This document shows positions 1 to 12,412 of a DNA stretch of 64,000 bases, one piece after another; within the stretch, counting starts at the first letter, position 1, and every line of letters begins with the position of its first letter. The translations under genes and the position numbers were made by a program. Below the pieces are notes generated by a model. The model saw only the letters and a list, made by a program, of their open reading frames with translations, made no database searches and had not been told where the DNA came from. Source of the DNA: Klebsormidium nitens (taxonomy: Eukaryota; Streptophyta; Klebsormidiophyceae; Klebsormidiales; Klebsormidiaceae); the NCBI GenBank assembly GCA_000708835.1, contig DF237018.1:62001-126000 (forward strand), written 5' to 3'.

Positions 1-1551
1 AAACAGAGTTCTTTAGTCAGACGCTTCGCTTTTACCCCATATCAGCGAGCCATCCGAGCATCAGAGGTATGTGCAATTCAATGAACTTTGACATATGGAC
101 CTGTATTTGGGCTCCAGTTCAGCTCAAGCGGAAGGTTTTTTCAACAGAGATTTCGCTCTCAGCTATGAGCTCAGGATGCTAAGCCCTCACACCCTGTGGC
201 AGCCTGGACTTGCTAGCCCCACCCAATTGGTCCATACGTCCGTCCTGGGCTTATCACTCGTACTCTACAATGGAGCTAACATATTACCCTTTAAGAGATT
301 GATGATTGTTCCAGCTTGCCCAAAGCTGAGTGGCTCTGAATAAAGTTGAGACGCCCAGCAAGCTCAAGTGACTGGAATGCAAGCTCACACATTTTCACAG
401 CTCACATTGCGTTGCTAAGAAAGCCCAAAGCCCCAAACAGTTCAGTGAGAGCTTATTTGAGCAGGTTGCTCTGGGAGACTGATAGTATTTGCGCATAACA
501 TGGAGAGTGCAGCAGGACTTAGACATCAATACAGGTGTTCTTCTCAGCTGGACACGTCTTAAACGATTGGGTAAACTGCAGAGCTGCGCCTTACCTCATT
601 GATGCCATCCTCAGCCATGCTCCCCACCGGCCAGTCTCCCAGAGCCTCCGCCATGCGCGCCGCCTTCTTGCTCATGGCTACTGTCCAACTAATAAGCAGT
701 TTACCCAGAGCCAACCAGCCTACCGCCTCCTTTCTTCAACTTCACTTGACTTGTTCAAGCAACATAGCGTGGAGCTCATGGACACGTTCTAGGGTTTCAG
801 CCATTTTAGGGTTCCATATTCTAGCTCAAGCAGACTTTCAAATGCGCTTCTTTCCTCAATGAAAAGTCCTCTCACCGTTGTTTCTCCATTGGTTTCATCA
901 GGATCCCTCCAATGACAACATTTGGGCTGAGATGATGCCCTTCAGGACTTTCCCTGCACTTTACCCATCTTTTCATCAGAGCTCCATTGAAACTGGTGCT
1001 GCATTTGGAATCAGAAAGAAGTTCAATGTACCTATCTGAAAGCCTATCCGGAAGGAGGTCAAAAATTGGAGAAGCTCCATATGTATGCACGCATGATGAA
1101 TCATGAAGAGACTTTTGTGAGTGTTGACAAAATCAGATTTGCTGGCTCCACTTGCCAAACTCATGCCAGCACTTTGCAAAGCGCAACCTCCGCGATGCTA
1201 TGGGCTACCATGATAAGCTATAGCCCTATCCGCCGGGCACGTGATTGCTGCATGTTGCATAGCTTATGATCGGGATGAGGAACTCATGCTGCATGAGGCC
1301 CTGTAGTTCCGGTCAGGGTTTCGAGTCGGAACGTCACGGCGGCTCACAATCTGTCACAAACGACTGGTCGTAGGGTCGCACCGGGGGGGTCAAGTAGCGT
1401 AACCGGCCTTGCAAGAGTGCACAGCTTTGGAGAACAGGGCCTTTTTCGTGAAACGGAAGGGGGGACAGAAGGGAAGCTCCGTCTCTTTGCTCGTCCTTTT
1501 TCGCGCGCACTCCAAGCAGAGCAGACGAGGCGCCCCATACCATCGGCCACC
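1..1551. other. Left-edge region upstream of RPS27, no confirmed gene
   Basis: No gene can be proved here. Two weak coding signals are visible. On the plus strand bases 1-66 are open in frame 1 (22 codons) and end at a plausible donor, gtatgt, so they could be the last part of an exon of a gene entering from the left. On the minus strand there is a candidate exon at 675-595, listed separately. The rest is of mixed composition with many stops. A pyrimidine-rich GC-rich stretch at about 1440-1550 is probably the RPS27 promoter and 5' UTR. Confidence 0.4.
595..675 (-). CDS. Possible first coding exon of an unrecognised gene
   Basis: On the minus strand an ATG at 675-673 opens 27 codons (starting MSKKAARMAEALGDW, ending AEDGINE) that run to a good donor, GAG followed by gtaagg, at 595/594. 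Codons are mostly G- or C-ending, as in the verified exons of this window, and an in-frame stop lies upstream, so the ATG could be the true start. I could not find the next exon between 594 and the left edge and do not recognise the peptide. It would be divergent from RPS27, matching the arrangement of most neighbours. It may also be a chance open stretch. Confidence 0.25.
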
Positions 1552-1555
1552 ATGG
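1481..1555 (+). promoter_or_regulatory. RPS27: RPS27 leader: pyrimidine tract and strong start context
   Basis: A pyrimidine-rich run at about 1485-1503 precedes the RPS27 start, as is common for ribosomal-protein promoters and leaders. The start codon at 1552-1554 sits in a gccaccATGG context, which matches the strong eukaryotic initiation consensus. The G at +4 belongs to the donor gtgagt of the following intron, so the optimal context exists in the genome but depends in mRNA on the next exon, which also begins with G. Confidence 0.5.
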
Positions 1556-2481
1556 TGAGTTGCTTCTGCCATATGGAATGGTGCTTTTGATCTGTTGTGC
1601 TGCTTTTGCATTTTTTTAAGCTTTTGCCAGCAGGGTTTGCTTGCGGCGGCTGAGACGAGAATGGCTTTTCGCTGTTTGTTGGGGCAGCGGTTCATCAAGC
1701 TTTGCTTGTGCATGGTTCTTTCTGCTATTCCAGTGGTCTGATCTACTAAGGAGCACTTGGATACTTCGCCTGATAGGTCTCTCGCTTGACATGTGTGCAG
1801 GTTCTCTCTAACGATATTGACTTGCTACACCCTCCAGCGGACTTGGAGAAGAGGAAGCACAAGCTTAAGAGGCTGATTCCTACTGCTAACTCTTTCTTCA
1901 TGGATGTCAAGTGCCAGGGTTGCTTTAACATGTAAGTACTTTATCATCACCTTTGGAGTTGCAACCCTGCTTGACCCTCCTTTCTTACTTGTGATTTGTG
2001 CTAAGGATTCTTTCTGGTGTATACAATTGGTAATGGTATCAGCCACGTCTTGTGGGGAACAGAAGGTAGAACTCGGTGCACTGAAAGCTCCTGAAATACA
2101 GCTTTGGCGTCTTGCAGCACCGTTACCAGCAACAAATTTTTCCCCCAGATACTTGGCATAGCAGAGTGCTAGGATTGCATGAGTTGGATTTTTAGGGTCG
2201 GTTGTGTCAAGAACCAAGCTGGAGCGCTGAATTCACCAACAGTCCTTCTTTTTCATCTCATATTGTTTCTTGCAGGAATTAGATTCAGTCGTCAGCCTGC
2301 CTGCTTGTTGCTTTTGAATCGAGTGGTTTACCCGTGCTTTTTGTTTGTCTGCAGCACGACTGTGTTTAGTCACTCTCAGACCGTCGTGCTGTGCGGGAGC
2401 TGCTCCACGGTGCTTTGCCAGCCGACCGGAGGCCGGGCACGCCTAACCGAGGGTTGCTCGTTCCGGCGAAAGGGCGAGTAA
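1552..2481 (+). CDS. RPS27: 40S ribosomal protein S27 (eS27)
   Basis: Exons are 1552-1554, 1801-1931 and 2355-2481, giving 86 residues, the normal length for eS27. It is a structural component of the small ribosomal subunit. The protein opens [20 protein letters not shown] and carries the family's zinc ribbon: CQGC at about residues 37-40 and CGSC at 56-59, followed by the conserved [19 protein letters not shown] tail. The first coding exon is only the ATG, followed at once by gtgagt (phase 0). The second junction splits the isoleucine codon AT|C. All three pieces match eS27 without gaps, so this is secure. It is convergent with RFC1. Confidence 0.97.
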
Positions 2482-4464
2482 GCAGCAGGCCAAGAAGCAT
2501 GTAAGATAACCTGGTAGCGGAGTCGTTGATGGGGACAATGCTTGGACGTGAAGGGGCCCAAAGTTGCGGGACAGCGCGGAAAATGGAGCAGCTGCAATTG
2601 GAGCGAGAGAGCGGGCGAGGCGGCCCCCCAGGGGGGGTAAGGCCAGAGAGGGCTTTGTTGTATAGGCGCCTGAGGGCTCTGGATGGCGGGGTCAGGGTCA
2701 GGCGGGGATTAGTTTGTAGGGAGCATGGGCCAGGAGCGGTTTAGACGACCTCTCTGGATGGCAGGTAGAGGGAAGGATGACAAAGACGCTCCAACCTTGG
2801 GACCATGCAAACACAGTTAAGCAAGGTTCGCATCATCCAAGCCGTGTTGTGCATCACGTTTTGCTTTTGCCGTATGGTGCTCCAATTCTTTGCCGCATGA
2901 GAGATATTGTCTTTGCAAGTGCAACCCTTCTGCTCTGGCTTCTCGAATAACAGTTCGTGTTTGCTGAAGCATGCTCCATTTTCTGATGCTTGCCTAGGGT
3001 TTTTGGGTTCCTTATGCTCCAAGGCATTGCTTTTTCCTTGATTCTTGTGAGGTCTAGTGTTCGCTCCAGCCTGTAAAATTATACCATCCCTTCGAGAAAA
3101 GAGAGGTGTGCAGTTGCTATATGTATCTGTTGGGACTTGAAATCTCGGATTTCAGTTCTTGGATTCCTCGCTTGGAAGAGGTTCATTTCAGTTGGTTGGT
3201 TCAAGTTAGATCGAATCCTCGGGGTGCAGATTAGCTTTCAGATGTTAGGGGTGTTTGTGGTGGTCACTTTCGGCCGATTGCTGTCAGTGGAAAGGTGTAG
3301 GATTATTTCTGCAGTACTTTTTCCTTGAATGCGTGAGGCTCCTGTTCCTGAGTGGCATCCTCTTTCAAATGAGGATAATTGTCGGCTGAGTTTTGTTTGC
3401 CAATTATGGCATGGCGGTAGCGGCACAGTGTTGTTGAATTAGCTGTGTCATAGCCTTCCTCTAGTTGTATTGCTGGTATAATACTTATCATGATTCATGT
3501 CTTTCCTTAAGTGATTTGTGCAGCTGAACTGCGCTGGTTGTAAAGGAGATTGAGGTTGTTCTGCCTTTTGTTCCATGGTCCAAGTGGCATGCTTGCACTG
3601 ATTGCTCAGATTCAGTTCTGTGTTCTTTGGCATGCCCAGGCTGTCGGTTGCCGCCAGCTTCTGTCTGGTTTGGATCTTGTGCTTTGCTGCTTTGTGTGGT
3701 CACTGGTCAGAGATATACCTAGACAGGGAAACCCCTTTAATCCGTTTGCCTGGAGAGGCTCTGCCACAATCTCGCACCTGCATGGTTTGCTGTTGTTGCT
3801 CTGGCATAAGAGCAGCGACATTCTGTTTCGCTCTTTTCATGCAAAACCGTGCTGCAGGAGGTGCTTCCTCTCCGCTTTAGATAGCAACTTGCAATGCTTA
3901 TGTTTTGTGGGTGATGTCGGTCTGCAATAATTTAGAGCTCTGCCAGTGCACATGCAGATCTGTGCACATGTGCCAAATGCACGCGCTGTCATACGACAGC
4001 AGGTGTGTTCTATATTTTCCACAACTCTTATCCATATTCTGATTGTGGGACAAGCTGCTATAGATATTCACACGGTAGCCAACAGTAAGCAGTAATACAT
4101 ACTTCATACAAAAAAAATGTGGCTATACAGGCAGATACCAGATTCACTTATGTACATTGACAGCTATTCCATCATAAGCTAGTAAATGCGGTCTGGAGGT
4201 GTGAATAGTATCATATTCTGCATCAGTATCAACCAAGTGGTTTTGCAGAACTGATATGTATCATGCATGGTCATTACAGCCCTTGCCCTTACAACCGTTT
4301 AGAAATTTGTTCGCCATGCCATGTCTAAGTAGCACCAGGAATGGCCAAAAAACTGCATGATACGGTAACAGCCGAGCACAAGGATTCCTCCCTGCAGGTG
4401 CTTCATGACCATCACTGCGTGATCTTGGAGAATACCGGCATACTTGCAGCCGCTGCAAAACCGC
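2482..4464. other. Convergent intergenic region RPS27/RFC1
   Basis: About 2 kb between the RPS27 stop and the RFC1 stop. It should hold both 3' UTRs. Bases 2560-2720 are purine- and G-rich; the remainder is AT-richer, with T-rich runs. Small open frames occur on both strands, but none has homology I recognise or a convincing exon structure. I see no further gene. Confidence 0.5.
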
Positions 4465-7400
4465 TCATGCCTTCTTCTTGCCCTTGCCTCTTGGTGCTGC
4501 TGGCGCCTTGCTTTCTTTTCGTGCCACCTTCGCCTTTCCCTTTGCTTGGGACGCAGCTTTTCGCTTGACCCCCGGGATCGCAGCAGCGTCCTGCACTTCT
4601 GCTCCTTGTGCGTCCTCCTCTCCCTCATCTTCCAATGCAATAGCACCATCGTCCACTGCGCAGAAGAGCAAAACATTCTCAAGTCTTTGGGTGAGATGTG
4701 AACAAGATAGAGAGCCGACCACTAGCTTGGCTTCGGATTGGCTGCATATGTAAGCGCAGGAAGCACTGAAAGAATGGCAAAGTCTCCCACTCCAGGGGCA
4801 ACAACGAAAGCAAACCTTCCCCAATCGCGCTCAACGACCCATCATGTCTGCAAAGCTCGTACACTGAAGACATCTTAGATTGCAGCAATGATCACCACAT
4901 ACTCTGCCTGTCCACTCCGCATTTGAACCTCTTTCTCGCACCATCAGAACTCGAGTTGTTGCAACGACGGAAGGACACCGGAGCTTCACCTGCCACCACG
5001 TCGTTTTCTGCTGGCGCGCCTTCGGCTGCCCCCGCCCTGACACGTGGCTTGACCGCTTTGGCCCCCATGTCCAGCATGACGCTCGACTTGACCGCGTGCT
5101 GTGCAGCGTTAGCAGTGCACTGCCGCGTAAAATGGGCTTTCACCTGCGCTGACACGCCCTCCAGGGGGTCCCCTTTGCCCTGCAAAACATGGGGGGCCTT
5201 CGTCTGGATCTTGTGGACATACCCGCTGACAAGGTTCTCGTACCGTGCATACTAGTCCCATACGAAGCACCTTACAGTTGCTCGGCAAATTGGCCCAACA
5301 CTGTTAGGAGGCGACCTTTGACGCGGGGACAAAAGCAGCGAATGACGGGGGCTTCAGCATACGCTCACCGCTAGCTTGCCCAGGTCCAGCATGTTGCCCC
5401 AGTCTTCCCGCGTGAGTGAGTACTCGTTCATCAGCTCGATCACCGGCTCCACCCCGTCCTGCACGGGGCAAGCAAGTGTCGCACTGTCAGCCCATCCTTT
5501 CTTGGTGCTATCTGCGAACCTTGGTGGCCTCGTTTGTCGCACGAAATCCTCTCCTGTTCTCCAAGGAAAAAACAAAACCCCACGAAACGCAGGTGAAATT
5601 GTTGAGATCGATGCAGGAAGTGGTTGTGCTTCCGTCAAAGTTGCTGCCTTCGTTCAAGATTGCAGTTTGAAGGAACGGCTATTTCTTGGATATTCTCGCA
5701 CCGAGGCTTGCGCCCTAAAGGGACATGCTGCTTTCGGTGAGTCAGACAGGAGCCCTTGTGCCGTATGAAGGCGCTCTTACCTTGTCGTATTTTCGAAGCG
5801 GCATCGTCAGCAAAGCGCTCAGAATGGGGACGTAGTCCTGGCGGACCGCGCTCCTGGGCAGCAACAACAGAGAGTGCTTTCAGCAACAACGCAGGGAGAA
5901 TAATAAGATTGTCAACAACCCGTCACACCACGTTGTGAGTCGTGACTTCGCTTTTTTGCAGGCAAGCAGATGACATTATGAGTCGAGAAGTGAAGCGGAA
6001 AAGCGTCGTCCCAACAAAACAATCCGTAAGGCAGCCTGATAACCTTACAAAAAAGAGGTCAAACGGACAAGCGTGGTCACAACAGAACGGACGCCCGTAC
6101 GCCGCAGAACGTTTCGGGGGATGCAAGTAGAGAACTGCAGGGACCAGTGGCTGACCTGGAGGCGGAGCAGTTGCCGGAGACGAGCATGTGCGTCTGCAGC
6201 TCCGAGAGGATGCGGCTGTTCTTGTTGGCGCTCGAATTCTTGCCCAGCCACGCGCTGAACCGGTTGAAGTTGCGCTCATTCTGCGCCACAGTTCATTATC
6301 CATTTATGCATAAATGTTGTTTGAGTTGTCGGACGAAGCGAAAGCACTCTGCAGAATAACAGGCCCTGGCAGCAGAGCTGCACACTGCTCGCACACGGCG
6401 CTGGACTTCGCTCCGACGCTTTCATACCATTGCTGACTTCAGAGCTCTTCGTCATTCGGCACAACCAGATTCCGGCCGGGATTCCCTTCTCAGAATTGAG
6501 TTCCCAATCAAAGTTTCTTTTAGGCTGGGCCAGGCAACTGAGCTTGTCAAAACTCAGTGTCATGTCTTGTCATGTCAAAAGTCAAGTCAGTTCTTACCGG
6601 CAGCAGCGGTTCCCGTTGACCACGGATATGGGCACAACTGCAGGCAAAACGACAACAGTACAGCATCCATTCAGGATCAGTCCTAGAGCGCAATACACTG
6701 CAGCAGACCCTCCAAGCCGCTCGTCGAAGCACTCTTGGCGATACGCGCCTTTTCACCTTGCGCATTGCCGGTCTCAACTCAGGCCAAATTTGTCTCATCC
6801 AAAATCTGCAGAAAAGAGCGTCTCCCAGCAAGCGACTGAGGCACCCTCAGATCGCCACGTGTGAACAACCCACGTGGCATCGCGTGCCACGTGTCGGGCT
6901 CCCGTCTCACCTCGCGACGGTGGACGTGACGCAGCCAAAGGGCATGAGATCCCAGCGGCCGCGCCCGCGCACTTGCCGGCTGACGAGGTCCCCGTCGCTG
7001 ATCCAATCGGAACACGAGGCAAGCGCATCCATCCGGTCAAGCCCGCCCCGGCTCGGCCGGAAGTTGACGTAGTTCTCCTGCGAGCCCGGATTGTTGGTCG
7101 ATCTTGAACACTAGGGAAGTCCGAGTCTGACGTCCGATGCGGAGAGTGACGGAACTGGGTGCATTTCGGCTAAGTTTTTCAGGAGTCAAGTTTGGGTGCA
7201 GTGATGAGGGGATTGTGTAATCTCGCTGTAGACGAGGCAGGAGACGGAGTGAATTGAAACAGGAGCCGCAAATGCAGGGGACTGCAGTAGCGGAACGAGG
7301 GTAGGTCTTTAAGGATTGCAGCCCGTACCCAATCTACCCCTTTTTCATGTAAACTTGCACCCTACATTCACATTTGAGCCAGGGCACGCATAATCAAGCG

Positions 7401-10400
7401 GGCGTTTTTTACCTGCACCATGAGCGGCAGCAGGTCTGCGTCTGCGAAAGCGAGATTGATCTGGTCCGAAAGTGACAGCTGGACGGCGGATGGGGAGAAG
7501 AGCCTGCGCAAAAAACAATCCACGGGTTTCCGTGAGAGAGTCGAACGGATCGATCATAGCGGCCAGACCTGCAGATTCGTTGGTGAAATCTGAAAGAGCC
7601 TGATGGGTGTACCAATACCTAGATCATCCAATCTCTTTTTTTGTATATCCCGAGGTTTTGAAACATATGGGCGAACCGGATTGGCGGGGCTTTGCTTAAA
7701 CAAACCACACCAAGGTATAAATATCGGAACGGCTTCTTTCCCGCTAAATTGGTCCTAACCTGTCGGTGACGTTGAAAGGTGAGAGGTCGACGTCCTTAGC
7801 GCCGGTCCGCATCTTTGACTGGACGTCCGAGTAGTTGAGGGAGGTGCTGCGGACACGCATGAACTGCAGAAAACGGCCCGGGTCTTCTTATCCTTATATG
7901 TACACCATTGAAGACAGCTGGATGATTAAGGGTAGGGCATGTGCTCTATGGATGCAATCGTTCTGCGCTATCCTTGGAATTGGAAAATTTCTTCGAAGTT
8001 CTTCCCTCTTCCGCTGCACACAAGAGCTTCGCCGGCTTTGTATCGGCACAGCTCAGATGGCCTGCTTCGACGATAGGCACAAGCAAAGGAAGCACGTTCA
8101 CAGTACCTTGACTCGGATCCATTCTCGAGTTCAGGTCAAGGAGCATAACGATCGTTGAGTATGAGCAGGTTAACGAGGGTTTGCGCTCACTTGCAGGTGG
8201 TTCAACGCGAGCCGGATGTCGCACTGCACAGACTCCACCAGTGCGTCGAGCGCCCTCTGAACGGAAGGAACGGCAAGAGATTGGAAGCACGTCCAGGGTT
8301 TATCACCGCTGTTTCTGTCAAAGAGGTGACTACGATCGTCCCCACCAGTTGAGCAGTGAGCGCTATCAAAGACCTGATAACTTCCAGGTGTAATTAGAAG
8401 CGGAGACTCGGCAGGCTGACAGAATGAGGTCTTTCGCTGAATCCTGCGCGTTAGCTCCTTTGTCTTGCTGAAATCGCCTTGGCCTTGCAGCACATATACC
8501 GAGAAACCTTCATTCATTACAGACTCAAATCGACGTCGTTGCCGTACGTCAACGACTCACCCATTTGAGCTCCAGAATTGGAAGCTGAATCATGCTACAA
8601 TTGACACTCAAAGCAAGGCTGGTCCCCCCGCCCCCTCACCTCCTCAACGTGCATGCCTTCTTTCCCGGCCACCTCCGCGAGCCTCCGCGCAATCTGCTGC
8701 TTGTTCGGCTTCTGGAAGTTCAACTCCATACAGTGCCCCACTAGCGACTTGATCTTCTGGTTGTACTTGTCATTGCATATGCAGATGATCGGAATCTTGC
8801 TCTTCTGAATGCTCTGAATCAAGTCCTGGACACCCCCTCGGTCGCCGCCCGACATCCCGTCTACTTCGTCCATAATGAGCGCGAGCTTCTTGCCGCTCCC
8901 CGAGAGCGACCGGTTAGTAATCAGCTCCTTGACCATGTTGGAAGTCGACCCGCCCATGCCCTTCTGTACGTCCCTGTCAGCTTTCCCACGCGCATCGCTT
9001 GCGTTTACCTGCGGAGTTGAGGGTCTCCACTTACAATCTACTTATCGCACTTGTTTGGCATCTCAGTGCCAGTGTCGCAAGTAGCTGCAGTTCGAAACGC
9101 GCAGCCTCTGACAACAAATTGCAGCTCGTCTGCTTCTCCTCACTGTTTAGAAAAGCGGTCCGAATCAAAAGACTGGAGACTTTGAAGGTACTGCATATGG
9201 TCAAGATGTACCCCAATTTGTTCTCTCAGAAGGAGGATGATTGACAAAGGTCCATTATTGGCGATAAGATCAGCTGATGCAGGCAGTAAGGCCATCGAAG
9301 GTCTTCCAGGCAAATAGGTCCGACTCGAGGCCGCACCTCCCAGGCATGCCCCCTACAACCCGAGAGGTCGTCTCTAGCAAGTTTGCAACCTAACAGAGGC
9401 ATCGAGGCTGGCTCCGACCGAACAGGTTCGACCACCTCTACTCGCACCTAGTCTTTCCTCCAAACGGAGCCCCTCACCTCCATCACCTCATAGCCCATTT
9501 CTTCACACAAAATGGTCGCTGCGCTCGTTTTCCCCAGCCCCGGGGGCCCACTCAGCAGCGCGGCCTTCTTCTCATCATCGGCGTTGTTTTTTCCACCCCC
9601 CCAGCCCCGGCCCCCTCCGCTGCCGCTGGCGCCTTTCTTTCCGCCCTTGGGAAGTGCAGGTTGTAGGTGGCGACTCTCCCACTTGACCAGCCATTCTCGC
9701 AACCGGTAGATCTGTGGAACAAAAGAGAGCTTCTTGATGATGTGAAATTGACTGCGGAGTCGATGACGACTGCTTACAAAGGGAGGGGTATAAGTCACTC
9801 ACTCAACAACGCACCAGTTCGAGTTGGCTCTGAGCCTGCAAGGTACACATTTGTTTGCGTCCTAGATCAAGTGAATGGGGTAAAAGTTTGAAAGATGACA
9901 AAACTCGACTTCCATAACAAGAGGTAGGTTATTGTCACAACTCAAAGTCCGAGAAGCCAGTAGTCATCTGTGTGGTTCGTTGAGCCTGCTCCCCTGTATT
10001 CGAGACAAAACTGTGCTGGCCAGGAATGAGACAACCTCAATCCGGCTCCCACTGGACCAAGATTTCAGCGGGATGTCCCACCTGGTTCCCATTCCCCACC
10101 AGCTCCGCCACCTTCCTAGGCCTGTGCTTTGTCGTCCACAGCTCGTTGATTGCCTCCTTCCGACCTTCTGCCGCGACCACCTTGCCCTTTCCTTTATCCA
10201 CAGCGATACTGCACGGCGCCAGTGGCTGTAGAAGGCCCCCTGACTGGCTCTGTGGTGGATTTGGCGGTCTGGCGGAGGTGTGAGAAGGGCCGGGCTGCAG
10301 TGGGGCGGGTCTGCTGTGCTGTGCTGCCATTGCTGCGGCTGCCGCGCCCATGTATGGCCGTCGCAGATTGCTTCCACCTGGCACCCCATTCTGAAACCGT

Positions 10401-11231
10401 GCAGCATTCGGACTCCCGCCAAGCCCGTTCTCTCGAAGCACATCATTGGAGCCAATTCTCTTATGCTCAGACGCTAACAACCCGTTCTGCAGCTGAGAGG
10501 TGCTTTGGGGGGCCGTCTCTAGCGAAAACGAGCTGCTTTGCCCTCGCCCATTTGCCGTGGAGGGCTTGTAGCCTGTGACTGGGGTCACCTCGAGCTCTGT
10601 TTTCTCAGTGGGGGATGGAGTTACTGGGTGCACTGGGCTGGCTGCTACTTTCTGAGGGGAAGCGCGGGTGGAGCGTCTCAGGCCTGAGTCTGGTGTTGGA
10701 TGGGCTCCGTTGGAGGTGCCAGCAGCGCCGGGCACAACTCTTTCAAGATGCAAGCTGGCTTTGCGGGGGGAGATGTCGGCAGCTGGGGGCTCCACACGGG
10801 GTCTCTTGGTGGGGCCCTGCAACACAGCAGTCTGTAGAGATTCAACTTGACTAGCAGGGTCAACTTAGCCAAGGACGCCCCAATCCAAGCAGGCGGAGAG
10901 AGGCCTCTGCGATCGGGGATCATTGCTGAGCCTCTTGAATCTCGTCCACAAGTTGCCACTCAAAAGCTGGAGGTGTTGAAAATCCTAAGACCAGCTTATG
11001 TCCTACACAATGCTGGCCATCAAGAGTAAAGAGGCGCAAAGTCTCAGCACTTCACATAGAAACCATCTGACTTTGTCATACCTCAAGTTGCAAGTTGTCC
11101 TCGTCCTTCCCATTGCCGGTGGTGACACTTTCTTTCCGCTTCTCAGCAGACCCATTATTGTTGAAGAACTTGGACCCTACAGCATACTTGCTTGTTTGCC
11201 CCTTAGGCCCGAAGAATGATCGGATGTCCAT
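4465..11231 (-). CDS. RFC1: Replication factor C subunit 1 (clamp-loader large subunit), lacking a BRCT domain
   Basis: Fourteen exons on the minus strand: 11231-11082, 10816-10082, 9711-9478, 9008-8640, 8256-8191, 7863-7760, 7503-7413, 7077-6911, 6637-6598, 6280-6156, 5853-5781, 5458-5369, 5179-4990, 4655-4465 (874 residues). RFC1 is the large subunit of the nuclear complex that loads PCNA on DNA. The start [10 protein letters not shown] matches the conserved PCNA-binding N-terminus. Residues 51-280 are low-complexity, Pro/Ser/Asn-rich. The AAA+ module follows: LWTTKHRP, Walker A GPPGLGKT (350-357), NASD (375-378), Walker B DEVD (420-423), sensor-1 ICND, then the collar domain with [16 protein letters not shown] and a lysine-rich end KGKGKKKA. 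Exons 1-2 encode no BRCT domain, and the 265-base intron 1 is too small to hide one; most RFC1 proteins have it. Head-to-head with the fucosyltransferase. Confidence 0.96.
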
Positions 11232-12412
11232 GTGTTCCTGCAATTCCCATTGTGCTTGTCACAGGACGACCAACAAACCATGAGATCACAGCAAGTGGCA
11301 CATTCTAAAATACCAGTTGCTTAGCTTTATGACAAGTGCAAGAGAACAATGACCAATGAAGTCAGTTGATAACATTGTGTTTGGAACTTGGGCCTTCCGC
11401 GTGATACATGTTGACTGCACCTCAAGGGAGCAATTTCCTCTGGTGTGCAATGCAATTAATGGCGATAAGGGAAGCAACATTCTTCCACTCACAAGCAGTA
11501 TGCGCTCTCTGGCGGCCTCCCTCGCTCATCAAAGGCTCCGACCAAGTTCTGCAGCCCGCCTACGACCTTCTTGTGTTGGACTTGCCTAAACAAGCCCCTG
11601 AACGTCCCTGGTCAAGCGCCCTACCTAAACTCAGAGGCCAGAACTTGAAGCTCTACCTAGAGCCTGAGGACCACGTTCCCATCCTCTAACCTCAAACTTA
11701 AAGCCTCAGTCCAATGCCAATGCCAATGGCGAAGGAGTCATGCCAACGGCCTGCCCTTGCTGGGCTCGGATTGCCTGCGCTGAATTTTGATCGTGCTTTT
11801 GCAGACAAAGTGCTCGGGACAAAAGTGCTCTTCCACGTGGTACATCATCGACGGCTATACGTAGGCACTAGTGCTCCATCGAGGGCTCAGCGACGAGAAA
11901 TTTGGCGCGCCATCAGCTTGCAAATTCTTACCGGGCACATGTTCCATTCGAACGACACCCTGACACTTATCAACAGTGAACTGTGAAGGCACTCACATGT
12001 ACAGTCACACTGATCAGTGAAGTGCATTGCTCATTATTCTTCAAATTTGGGGAAGAACACTTGCTCAGCCCTCACAATTGCTGACCATTGCTCATTGATG
12101 TTTGAGGAGGCATCTGCCCAGAGTCAGATCAGTCCAACCTTGTCACAACCACCAACAACAATGTTTTTGACGACCTAAAGATAGATTTTTCTACCTCGTT
12201 GCGTCAAACAAATGCACAACAAATGCACAACGTAGACAACTACCTTCCACAACGTAGACAGCTACCTTCCGCTCCTCTTTGAGAGACTTCCTCAAACATC
12301 TTGCAGCTTGAGAGAACAATGAAGTCTTCTTTCAAGCACACGCTGAAGAACAGCGCCTGCTTGGTGGACCATACCAAAACTGTGAAAGCTTTCAAAACAG
12401 TCCTGAGCAGCG
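11232..12412. other. Divergent intergenic region RFC1/fucosyltransferase
   Basis: This 1.18 kb gap separates two divergent start codons and must hold both promoters. I see no gene. The part next to the fucosyltransferase contains a cluster of short tandem repeats (12210-12270, listed separately). Short open frames such as 11356-11589 and 11714-11986 on the plus strand show no recognisable product. Confidence 0.55.
12210..12270. repeat. Two adjacent short tandem duplications upstream of the fucosyltransferase
   Basis: The 11-base unit aaatgcacaac occurs twice in a row (12210-12220 and 12221-12231). It is followed by the 20-base unit aacgtagacaactaccttcc at 12229-12248 and, with one mismatch, at 12251-12270. 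Both lie 145-205 bases upstream of the fucosyltransferase ATG, in the likely promoter or 5' UTR. Confidence 0.85.

Noticed and set aside
1334-1713. Overlapping minus-strand frames across the RPS27 promoter
   Set aside because: They overlap the verified RPS27 start and leader in GC-rich sequence and have no homology.
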